A stretch of DNA of 64,000 nucleotides from Pseudomonas capsici (GTDB lineage: Bacteria; Pseudomonadota; Gammaproteobacteria; Pseudomonadales; Pseudomonadaceae): the NCBI RefSeq assembly GCF_017165765.1, contig NZ_JAFGZD010000004.1:1-64000 (forward strand). Reading direction: 5' to 3'. The notes below the pieces were generated by a model. That model was given only the letters and a program-made list of their open reading frames with translations, had not been told where the DNA came from and made no database searches. Shown one piece after another: positions 55,754 to 64,000 of this stretch. Every line of letters starts with the position of its first letter. The stretch's first letter is position 1. Made by a program: the position numbers and the translations under genes.

Positions 55754-56800
55754 CTATCCGCGAACAGCCTTGTCTCGCTCATACGCCATGCTCAGCCAGT
55801 GCGGAATACGCCGCTCCAGATAGTAACCGGGGTTTTTCAGCGAGCCATCGACAAACCCCACATGCCCGCCCTTGGCCTGCAGCTCGAACTCCGTACAGGC
55901 TGAAAGCTCGTCGGGTTCGGGCAGGCTATGGATAAAGACGAAAGGATCGTCCGCTGCCTGGATGATCAGTGTCGGTGTGCGAATCCGGCCCAGAAAATAC
56001 CGGCTCGATGCCCGGCGATAATAGTCCTCGGCATTGGCGAAACCATGCAGCGGCGCTGTCACCCGGCCATCGAAATCCCAGAATGTGCGCATATTCTCCA
56101 GCGAGCCCAGAGCCGCCAGCTCGGCCAGTCCTTCGCTCATTCCCTCATGCTGGAAGTGGCGTTGCTTGTCCCGGATATAGGCCAGCATTTCGCGCATGAA
56201 ATGCCGCTGGTAGACCTTGGAAAAACCCTGGCCGATACGGTTGGCGCATTCGTCCAGCCGGAAGGGCACCGATACGGCCACCGCGCCCAGCAGGCCGCTC
56301 TCTGTGCCGGATTCCCCCAGATACTTGAGCAGAACGTTGCCACCCAGGGAATAACCCACGGCGTAAAGCGGTGCCAGAGGGCGCAAGGCTCGCAGATGGG
56401 CGATGGCTTCAGCCAGATCTTCGCTGGCACCGGAATGGTAACTGCGCGACAGCAGATTCGGCTCGCCGGAGCAGCCGCGCCAGTTCAACGCCACGCTGGC
56501 CCAGCCTCGGGAGGCCAGCGCTTTTTGCAGGCCTGCCACATAAGGCGAATTCGACGACCCGGTCAGCCCGTGCAGGACCAGCACCAGCGGCGTATCGGCT
56601 TCGTGGGGGCCATGCCAGTCCATATCGAGAAAGTCCCCGTCCTCCAGCCACATGCGCTCCCGTGTGCGGGCAAGCAATGTTCTCTTTCGCCACAGCGGTC
56701 CCCACAAGGTTTGCAGGTGCGGATTACCCAGGCCTGAAGCCGGGACGAAACGGTTTGCCGGGGATGGGTGCAGAGGGCTGGCTGACACGGTCTTGCTCAT
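55754..56800 (-). CDS. Alpha/beta hydrolase, YheT type
   Basis: This 348-residue hydrolase begins MSKTVSASPLHPSPANRF and has FVPASGLGNPHLQTLWGPLW (the YheT signature), LVLHGLTGSSNSPY with the oxyanion turn, and the nucleophile serine in YAVGYSLGGNVLLKYLGE. An acidic residue lies in IQAADDPFV and the catalytic His in GGHVGFVDG. E. coli YheT substrates are not well defined. Two consecutive ATGs exist at 56803 and 56800; the second was chosen. It is convergent with sseA. Confidence 0.86.
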   Translation of the reverse strand: MSKTVSASPLHPSPANRFVPASGLGNPHLQTLWGPLWRKRTLLARTRERMWLEDGDFLDMDWHGPHEADTPLVLVLHGLTGSSNSPYVAGLQKALASRGWASVALNWRGCSGEPNLLSRSYHSGASEDLAEAIAHLRALRPLAPLYAVGYSLGGNVLLKYLGESGTESGLLGAVAVSVPFRLDECANRIGQGFSKVYQRHFMREMLAYIRDKQRHFQHEGMSEGLAELAALGSLENMRTFWDFDGRVTAPLHGFANAEDYYRRASSRYFLGRIRTPTLIIQAADDPFVFIHSLPEPDELSACTEFELQAKGGHVGFVDGSLKNPGYYLERRIPHWLSMAYERDKAVRG

Positions 56801-56874
56801 CAATGAATGCAGAAACGTACGTTGCCACTAAGTGGTGCGAGATGTAAGGGGTTTTTGGCCGAGTGGTTTGATTG

Positions 56875-56905
56875 TGAATGCGCTCCTGCAGCAGGAGCGC
56901 ATTCA
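56875..56905. repeat. 31-base near-perfect palindrome between hydrolase and PBP1A genes
   Basis: Bases 56875-56889 and 56891-56905 are perfect inverted repeats (TGAATGCGCTCCTGC and its complement) around a single A. It has no T-run. The core GCTCCTGC...GCAGGAGC recalls family B REPs (GTAGGAGCG). It lies 16 bases after the ponA stop and so could shield the 3' end of its mRNA. Confidence 0.75.
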
Positions 56906-56920
56906 TCTGCGCGAAAGCCG

Positions 56921-59362
56921 TCAGAACAGATCGATGGGGGCCGACTCGTCGGCTGGCAGAGGGCTGCCCGGTACGCTGCCGCCCAGTTCGTTCACGCTTG
57001 GCGGCGTGTCTTCGCTCTTGAACAGCTCGAAGAACGCATTGGGCGTGCTCGGCGTCGCGGCGCGGCCACTGACAGGGTCGACCCGCAGGCTGAGGATGCC
57101 ATCCGGTTCGGCCTGTTGATGCGGTGGCTTGTCCTTGAGGGCTGCGCTCATGTAGTCCATCCAGATCGGCAGGGCGACCGTACCGCCAAACTCATGGCGT
57201 CCGAGGCTTTCCGGCTGATCGAAGCCCGTCCAGACCGTGGTCACGTAATCCGCGTTATAGCCGGAGAACCACGCATCCTTGGATTCGTTGGTCGTACCGG
57301 TCTTGCCCGCGATATCCGGCCGGTTCATGGACAGGGCACGACGCCCTGTGCCGCGCTTGATCACATCCTGCAGCATGCTGTTGAGGATGTAGGTCGTGCG
57401 GCCGTCGACGATTCGCTCTGCAACCACGGGGGCCTGTGGCTCGGTGGCGGAGGTCGGGGACGTGGTGGTCAGGCCCGGACTGTCATGGATCGCGAAGGTC
57501 GAGGTATTGGCTGCGGTTTTGGCTTCTGTCGCCGGAACGCTGGCCGGATTGGCCAGGAACAGTGTCTGACCGTCACGGTTCTCGATCTTCTGGATCAGGT
57601 ACGGGCTGACCTTGTAGCCGCCGTTGGCAAATGCGCTCCAGCCGGTGGCGATTTCCATGGGTGTCAGGGTCGCGGTACCCAGTGCCAGCGACAGGTTGCG
57701 TGGCAGGTCCTGCTTGGCGAATCCGAAGCGAGTGATGTAGTCGATGGTGGAATCGATACCCAGAGCCTGCAACAGGCGGATCGAAACCAGGTTGCGCGAC
57801 TTGTAGAGAGCTTCGCGCAGCCTGATCGGGCCGAGGAAGGTGTTGGTGTCGTTCTTCGGACGCCAGACCTTGTCCAGGTATTCGTCGACGAACACGATAG
57901 GCGCATCGTTCACCAGGCTCGAAGCGGTATAACCGTTGTCCAGAGCCGCACTGTAGATGAAAGGCTTGAAGCTCGAACCCGGCTGACGCTTGGCCTGCAT
58001 GGCGCGGTTGTAATTGCTCTGCTCGAAGGCAAAGCCACCGACCAGGGCGCGAATGGCCCCATTTTGCGGATCAAGGGAAACCAGTGCGCTTTGAGCGGCG
58101 GGAATTTGACTGAATTTCAGCGAGCCGTCTTCCTGACGCAGCAGACGAACCAGATCGCCCACATGCGCCACGTCAGCCGGTTGACGCGGATTGGCTCCCA
58201 GGCTGTTGGTGTTCAGGTAAGGACGAGCCCATTTCATGCTGCTCCACTCGACGTTTTCTTCCTTTTCGCCGTTGCGGGTCAGGACGCGGATGCCGTTTTT
58301 ATCCACCTGCGTGACGATGGCGGGCTCCAGGCCGTTGATCGTGCGCTGCTTGATCAGTTCCTGAGTCCAGCCTGCATGGGTCATGCCCGGGAAGCGGCTT
58401 TCCGGGCCGCGATAGCCATGGCGCTGGTCGTATTCGATCAGGCCTTGCTGTACGGCCTTGTTGGCGTGTTCCTGCAGGTCGCTCGGAACAGTGGTGGTGA
58501 CGCGGAAGCCTTCGGTATAGGCTTCGCTGCCGTAGCGACCGACCATTTCGGCGCGGGCCATCTCGGCGATGTAGGGCGCGTAGACTTCCGGCGTCGGGAC
58601 GTGATAGCTGGCGTTGAGCGGTTCGTTGAGTGCCGCCTGATAGGCGCTCTGGTCAATCTTGCCCAGGCGGTACATGCGGCCCAGGATCCAGTCGCGGCGC
58701 TCCTTGGCCCGGGCCGGGTTGGCCAGCGGATTGAAGCGCGACGGTGCTTTGGGCAGGCCGGCAATCATGGCCATTTGCGCAAGGCTTACATCGCGAATCG
58801 ATTTGCCATAGTAGACTTGCGCCGCAGCCTCGATGCCATAGGCACGGTTGCCCAGGTAGATCTTGTTGACGTACAGCTCGAGGATCTCGTCCTTGGTCAG
58901 TTGGCGCTCGATTTGCAGGGCAAGAAGGATCTCGGTGGTTTTACGTGAAAAGCTTCTTTCGCTGGTCAGGAAAAAGTTTTTCGCGACCTGCATTGTGATG
59001 GTACTGCCGCCTGATTGAATATGGCCGCTTTTCACCAGTTGGGTGGCTGCACGCATCAGGCTGCTCGGGTCGACGCCGTAGTGATTGGCGAAGTTGTCGT
59101 CTTCGGCCGACAGCAGGGCGTTGATGAAGTTGGGCGGGATTTCGGCAAAGCGAATGGGCGTGCGGCGCATCTCGCCAAACTCGGCGATCAGCTTGCCGTC
59201 GCTGCTGTAGACGCGCAGGGGGATCTGCAACTGAATGCTCTTCAGCGCTTCGACGGAGGGCAGGTTCGGGCTCAGATAAAGGAATGCACCGCTCAACGCG
59301 AGCAGCAGGCCGCAGAATACTGCTACGAGAGACCACCAGATAAACTTCAGCAGGCGTATCAA
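56921..59362 (-). CDS. ponA: Class A penicillin-binding protein 1A
   Basis: This 813-residue bifunctional peptidoglycan synthase has an N-terminal transmembrane helix (about 8-30). The GT51 glycosyltransferase domain carries EDDNFANHYGVD (catalytic Glu near residue 87), GGSTITMQVAKN and RKTTEILLALQIE. An OB-like insert follows, then the transpeptidase with SSFK (PGSSFKPF), SRN (KSRNLVS) and KTGTT (AGKTGTTNESKDAWFSGY). The C-terminal tail (about 60 residues, rich in Pro, Ser and Asp) is low complexity. It is divergent from pilM, as in P. aeruginosa. Confidence 0.95.
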   Translation of the reverse strand: MIRLLKFIWWSLVAVFCGLLLALSGAFLYLSPNLPSVEALKSIQLQIPLRVYSSDGKLIAEFGEMRRTPIRFAEIPPNFINALLSAEDDNFANHYGVDPSSLMRAATQLVKSGHIQSGGSTITMQVAKNFFLTSERSFSRKTTEILLALQIERQLTKDEILELYVNKIYLGNRAYGIEAAAQVYYGKSIRDVSLAQMAMIAGLPKAPSRFNPLANPARAKERRDWILGRMYRLGKIDQSAYQAALNEPLNASYHVPTPEVYAPYIAEMARAEMVGRYGSEAYTEGFRVTTTVPSDLQEHANKAVQQGLIEYDQRHGYRGPESRFPGMTHAGWTQELIKQRTINGLEPAIVTQVDKNGIRVLTRNGEKEENVEWSSMKWARPYLNTNSLGANPRQPADVAHVGDLVRLLRQEDGSLKFSQIPAAQSALVSLDPQNGAIRALVGGFAFEQSNYNRAMQAKRQPGSSFKPFIYSAALDNGYTASSLVNDAPIVFVDEYLDKVWRPKNDTNTFLGPIRLREALYKSRNLVSIRLLQALGIDSTIDYITRFGFAKQDLPRNLSLALGTATLTPMEIATGWSAFANGGYKVSPYLIQKIENRDGQTLFLANPASVPATEAKTAANTSTFAIHDSPGLTTTSPTSATEPQAPVVAERIVDGRTTYILNSMLQDVIKRGTGRRALSMNRPDIAGKTGTTNESKDAWFSGYNADYVTTVWTGFDQPESLGRHEFGGTVALPIWMDYMSAALKDKPPHQQAEPDGILSLRVDPVSGRAATPSTPNAFFELFKSEDTPPSVNELGGSVPGSPLPADESAPIDLF

Positions 59363-59486
59363 GGCTTTTGGATTTCCACGAAAAAGAATGGGTTGAGCGC
59401 AGGCATTTACAAACGAACACGCCTTGAAGCTTTGTTAAACGAAAAAACCGCTGGGCATTATAAGCATTTTTCGTCTCCAGGCGTGA

Positions 59487-60634
<1,148 letters not shown>

Positions 60635-60635
<1 letters not shown>

Positions 60636-61207
60636 TGGCACGGATCAACCTTTTACCGTGGCGTGAAGAGCTTCGCGAAGAGCGCAGGAAACGCTTTCTG
60701 ACCGTGCTGGCCGGTGTGCTGGTGTTCTCGGTGGGCGCGCTGTTTCTGCTCGATCGCTATATCAACAACGCGATCACTTATCAGGAAGCGCGCAACGCAT
60801 TCATCCAGAAGGAAATCGCCCAGCTCGATATCCGTATCAAGGAAATCAGCGACTTGAAAGCCCGGCGCAAACAGCTGCTGGAGCGGATGAAGATCATCCA
60901 GGACCTGCAGGGCAACCGCCCGATCATTGGCCGGGTGTTCGATCAGCTGGCGCGGACCTTGCCCGATGGCGTTTATTTTTCAGATGTCAAAATGACCGAC
61001 AAATTGATTTCCATCAGCGGGGCTGCCGAGTCCAACAACCGGGTTTCGGACCTGATGCGTAATATGGAGGCCTCCGACTGGCTGGCCTCGCCGAGCCTGA
61101 CCGAGGTCAAGGCGACCACGGCGGGTGCCGTGGATCAGGCGAATGTCTTTCAACTGACTGTCCGCCAGACCCAGCCTGCTGCTGTGGTTGAAGGAGCCAA
61201 GCCATGA
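60635..61207 (+). CDS. pilN: Type IV pilus assembly protein PilN
   Basis: The 190-residue bitopic inner-membrane protein starts MARINLLPWREELREER, the conserved INLLPWR peptide that binds PilM. A transmembrane helix is at about residues 22-42 (FLTVLAGVLVFSVGALFLL), then a coiled coil (EIAQLDIRIKEISDLKARRKQLLERM) and a ferredoxin-like periplasmic domain. It pairs with PilO. Its stop overlaps the pilO start (ATGA). Confidence 0.95.
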
Positions 61208-61827
61208 ATTTTGCCGAATGGCTGGAAGGGCTTCGCAAGGTCGACCTCAATGACCTGGATCTCAACAACCTGGGCTCCTGGCCTGCAGCGGTCAAGGCCA
61301 TCGCCGGTGTGCTGGTGATGGTGCTGGTGTTTGCACTGGGTTATTTCTTTTTCATCCAGGAGCTGGAAACCCGGCTCGAAGGTGCTCAGGCCAATGAGCT
61401 GATGCTGCGCGAGCAGGTGTCGACCAAGGCTTTCCAGGCCGCGAACCTGGAGCCTTACAAGAAGCAGATGGAAGAGATGGAAAACACCTTCGGCGCACTG
61501 TTGCGGCAATTGCCCAGCGATACCGAAGTGCCGGGCCTGCTCGAAGACATCACCCGTACAGGCCTGGGAAGCGGTCTGGAGTTCGAGGAAATCAAGCTGC
61601 TGCCCGAGGTGGTTCAGCAGTTCTATATCGAGTTGCCTATCCAGATCACGGTCGTGGGCGGTTATCACGACCTGGCGACGTTCGTCAGTGGCGTTGCCAG
61701 TCTGCCGCGCATCGTGACGCTGCATGACTTCGAGATCAAACCGGTCGACCCGAAATCCCAGACCAAGCTGCGCATGAACATTCTGGCCAAGACCTACCGC
61801 TACAACGATGAAGGGCTGAAGAAATGA
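61204..61827 (+). CDS. pilO: Type IV pilus assembly protein PilO
   Basis: The 207-residue protein has a short cytoplasmic N-terminus (NFAEWLEGLRKVDLNDLDL), a transmembrane helix at about 31-50 (GVLVMVLVFALGYFFFIQEL), a coiled coil and a periplasmic beta-alpha domain (LPIQITVVGGYHDLATFVSGVASLPRIV in part) that heterodimerises with PilN. The final bases overlap the pilP start by four (ATGA). Confidence 0.95.
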   Translation: MNFAEWLEGLRKVDLNDLDLNNLGSWPAAVKAIAGVLVMVLVFALGYFFFIQELETRLEGAQANELMLREQVSTKAFQAANLEPYKKQMEEMENTFGALLRQLPSDTEVPGLLEDITRTGLGSGLEFEEIKLLPEVVQQFYIELPIQITVVGGYHDLATFVSGVASLPRIVTLHDFEIKPVDPKSQTKLRMNILAKTYRYNDEGLKK

Positions 61828-62351
61828 GGGCGGCGCGACTGTTGTGCGTCAGTATGGTTCTGATGGGGCTGGCCGGGTGCGATAACGATCAGGAGTTCGC
61901 CGACCTCACTGCCTTCGTCAATGACGTCAAGGCGCGTCCTTCGGGCAATATCGATCCATTGCCCAAGTTCCGCCCCTATGAAACCTTTACCTATAACGCG
62001 GCCAACCTGCGCAGTCCGTTCCAGCCTCCGGTGAAGATCGATCTGCTCAATCGCCAGAAAGGCTCACGGCTGGTCAAGCCGGACGAGACGCGGGTCAAAC
62101 AGTTTCTCGAAGGGTTCAACATCGAATCCTTCGAGATGGTCGGAACCATCGGCAACGAATCGGGTACATTCGCCTTGTTGCGCGGTGCCGGAGGGGTACA
62201 TCGCGTAAAGGTGGGTGATTATCTGGGCCGCAATAACGGCCGGATTGTGTCGGTCAGCGATGCGCAGGTCGATGTCATTGAAATAGTTCCTGATGGAGAG
62301 GGGGCCTGGCTTGAAAGGCCGCGCAGTATTTCCCTCAAAGAACGCTCATGA
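61824..62351 (+). CDS. pilP: Type IV pilus lipoprotein PilP
   Basis: The 175-residue lipoprotein has a signal with LAGC at residues 16-19 followed by Asp-Asn, residues that may favour inner-membrane retention. A disordered linker (RPYETFTYNAANLRSPFQPP) binds PilNO, and the C-terminal homology-region beta domain (MVGTIGNESGTFALLRGAGGVHRV in part, then VKVGDYLGRNNGRIVSVSDAQVDVIEIV in part) contacts the PilQ secretin. It links the inner-membrane complex to the outer-membrane pore. The stop overlaps the pilQ candidate ATG. Confidence 0.94.
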   Translation: MRAARLLCVSMVLMGLAGCDNDQEFADLTAFVNDVKARPSGNIDPLPKFRPYETFTYNAANLRSPFQPPVKIDLLNRQKGSRLVKPDETRVKQFLEGFNIESFEMVGTIGNESGTFALLRGAGGVHRVKVGDYLGRNNGRIVSVSDAQVDVIEIVPDGEGAWLERPRSISLKERS

Positions 62352-64000
62352 AGTGGGCAAGGCCAAGCATGCTTAACACCGCACAACGGAAATTCATCAT
62401 GATCAGGATTCTCTCGATTATCGGCGTTTCGCTAGGGATAGCGATGCTTTCGCCGGTTCTCCAGGCAGCCAATCTCAAAACGCTGGATGTCGCAGCCTTG
62501 CCAGGCGACCGGATCGAATTGAAGCTTTCCTTCGATTCTCCGGTTCCTGCGCCGCGCGGCTATACCACCGAGCAGCCGGCGCGTATCGCCCTGGACCTGC
62601 CGGGTGTGACCAGCCAGCTGGCAACCAAGAGTCGTGATCTGGGTTCGGGCAATGCGCGCAGTGTCGTGGTGGTTCAGGCCCAGGACCGCACGCGGGTCAT
62701 CATCAACATGACGACGCTGTCTCCTTACAGCTCGCGTGTCGAAGGCAATAACCTGTTCGTGGTGGTCGGCCAGGGCGCTGCCGCTGCGCAGTCTTCCCAG
62801 CCGAGCACGGCCATGGGAGCGCCACGAGTCGCAGTCCCGACGCCCGCTCCCGCAGCGGCCCGTCCATATGTGCCGGCTGGCGCGAAAGCCATCCGGAATA
62901 TCGACTTCCAGCGCGGTGAGCTGGGCGAAGGCAATGTGGTCATCGATCTGAGCAGCCCGGGCATTTCTCCGGACATTCAGGAGCAGGGCGGCAAGATTCG
63001 TGTCGACTTCGCCAAGACCCAGTTGCCCGAGCCGCTGCGTGTCAGGCTGGACGTCAAGGATTTCGCCACGCCTGTGCAGTTCGTGACAGCCGCGACTTCC
63101 GGCGACAAGGCGAGCATCAGCATCGAGCCTTCGGGCGCTTTCGATTACTCGGCCTACCAGACCGAAAACAAGCTGACCATCAGTGTGCGTCCCCTGACCA
63201 ACGAAGACCTGGACCGTCGCGCTGCCGACAAGCCGGTCTACACCGGTGAAAAGCTGTCGCTGAACTTCCAGGACATCGATGTGCGTTCGGTGCTGCAACT
63301 GATCGCTGACTTCACCAACCTGAACCTGGTGGCCAGTGACACGGTTCAGGGCGGTATTACCTTGCGCCTGCAGAACGTGCCGTGGGATCAGGCGCTGGAT
63401 CTGGTGCTCAAGACCAAGGGGCTGGACAAGCGCAAGGTCGGCAGTGTCCTGCTGGTCGCGCCGGCTGACGAAATCGCTGCCCGTGAACGCCAGGAGCTGG
63501 AATCCCTCAAGCAGATTTCCGAACTGGCGCCGTTGCGTCGTGAGCTGCTGCAGGTCAACTACGCAAAGGCCGCCGATATCGCCAAGCTGTTCCAGTCGGT
63601 GACCAGTGTCGAGTCGAAAGCCGACGAGCGCGGCTCGATCACCGTGGATGAGCGCACCAACAACATCATTGCCTACCAGACCCAGGATCGGCTCGACGAG
63701 TTGCGCCGCATCGTGTCCCAGCTGGATATTCCGGTGCGTCAGGTGATGATCGAGGCGCGCATCGTCGAAGCCAACGTCGATTACGACAAGGCGCTGGGTG
63801 TGCGCTGGGGCGGGACCAAGGTCGGCAGCGGCAACTGGAATACCTATGGTCTGGACGATAACGGCGACGAAGCGGGCAATACCGGCAGTGACCTGGGTGC
63901 CAACACTCCGTTCGTCGACCTGGGTGCCGGTAGTGCCACTTCCGGGATCGGCATCGCCTTCGTTACCAACAATACCCTGCTCGATCTTGAGCTGAGCGCG
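62348..64000 (+). CDS. pilQ: Type IV pilus secretin PilQ (3' end beyond window)
   Basis: This is the outer-membrane secretin pore for the pilus, 551 codons of which are in the window. Features are a signal region (ILSIIGVSLGIAMLSPVLQA), AMIN domains (LDVAALPGDRIELKLSFD; then FQRGELGEGNVVIDLSSPG), the secretin/TonB short N-terminal domain (KLSLNFQDIDVRSVLQLIAD) and an N1-like domain (LLQVNYAKAADIAKLF). The pore-forming domain begins near the end (VMIEARIVEANVDYDKALGVRWGG). The start is uncertain: ATG at 62348 overlaps pilP as in the preceding genes, while in-frame ATGs at 62369 (AAGG six bases upstream) and 62399 give shorter signal peptides. Confidence 0.93.
   Translation, partial: MKWARPSMLNTAQRKFIMIRILSIIGVSLGIAMLSPVLQAANLKTLDVAALPGDRIELKLSFDSPVPAPRGYTTEQPARIALDLPGVTSQLATKSRDLGSGNARSVVVVQAQDRTRVIINMTTLSPYSSRVEGNNLFVVVGQGAAAAQSSQPSTAMGAPRVAVPTPAPAAARPYVPAGAKAIRNIDFQRGELGEGNVVIDLSSPGISPDIQEQGGKIRVDFAKTQLPEPLRVRLDVKDFATPVQFVTAATSGDKASISIEPSGAFDYSAYQTENKLTISVRPLTNEDLDRRAADKPVYTGEKLSLNFQDIDVRSVLQLIADFTNLNLVASDTVQGGITLRLQNVPWDQALDLVLKTKGLDKRKVGSVLLVAPADEIAARERQELESLKQISELAPLRRELLQVNYAKAADIAKLFQSVTSVESKADERGSITVDERTNNIIAYQTQDRLDELRRIVSQLDIPVRQVMIEARIVEANVDYDKALGVRWGGTKVGSGNWNTYGLDDNGDEAGNTGSDLGANTPFVDLGAGSATSGIGIAFVTNNTLLDLELSA

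Noticed and set aside
56807..58948. Long forward open frame (713 codons) opposite the PBP1A gene
   Set aside because: Antisense shadow; the minus strand carries all GT51 and transpeptidase motifs.

Overview
This window is chromosomal DNA of a fluorescent Pseudomonas, most likely from the P. syringae group. The evidence is the gene content and order (ntrC-ntrB near glnA, typA-thiI, the pilMNOPQ operon divergent from a class A PBP gene, epsC/dcyD beside a cystine transporter), the high GC coding style, short dispersed REP-like palindromes and an orphan Rhs tip gene. No rRNA, tRNA, CRISPR array, prophage or complete insertion sequence was seen. The first ~120 bases (T-rich, then a 51-base run of C) look like a contig-end artefact.

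Layout. 0.4-1.35 kb: orphan Rhs core plus variable C-terminus. 1.45-6.7 kb: two-adaptor RND efflux operon resembling TriABC. 6.8-8.0 kb: small hypothetical gene and a methyltransferase. 8.1-14.7 kb: sulfur-scavenging operon on the minus strand (two SfnB-type flavoproteins, an NtaA-type FMN monooxygenase, a MetQ-MetN-MetI importer). 15.0-15.8 kb: hypothetical protein with an internal duplication. 16.2-20.8 kb: cystine importer (TcyJ-TcyL-TcyN type), D-cysteine desulfhydrase and divergent serine acetyltransferase. 21.0-23.0 kb: BetT-type transporter. 23.1-30.2 kb: a second probable organosulfur locus (LacI regulator, TonB receptor, FMN monooxygenase, sulfonate-type binding protein, aldo-keto reductase). 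30.3-36.5 kb: nitrogen control (ntrC, ntrB, glnA) around two DUF4124 genes and a secreted chorismate mutase. 36.8-40.2 kb: thiI and typA. 40.3-49.2 kb: YkgJ-type protein, a DUF3482 GTPase/DUF2868 membrane protein pair, folA, phosphorylcholine phosphatase, ilvD, a RAYT transposase remnant and rlmI. 49.4-56.8 kb: HDOD protein, mutM, a small membrane protein, YfhL ferredoxin, coaD, coniferyl aldehyde dehydrogenase, TetR regulator, sulfurtransferase, YheT-type hydrolase. 56.9-64 kb: PBP1A and divergent pilMNOPQ, with pilQ cut by the window end.

How the genes work together. A large share of the first half concerns sulfur: uptake of methionine or organosulfur compounds, flavin-dependent C-S cleavage, cystine import, cysteine synthesis and breakdown. 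The most unusual unit is 23.1-30.2 kb, where a LacI regulator, a perfect 14-bp palindrome, a TonB receptor, an NtaA-type monooxygenase, a SsuA-like binding protein without its own permease or ATPase, and an aldo-keto reductase could form an uptake and desulfonation route for an unidentified, possibly sugar-like sulfur compound. This is inference from gene content.

Regulatory sites read directly from the sequence include NtrC-type sites and sigma54-type promoters before glnA and ntrB, a Pho-box-like direct repeat before the phosphorylcholine phosphatase gene, a LacI-type palindrome, a TetR-type inverted repeat, and several hairpins at gene ends.
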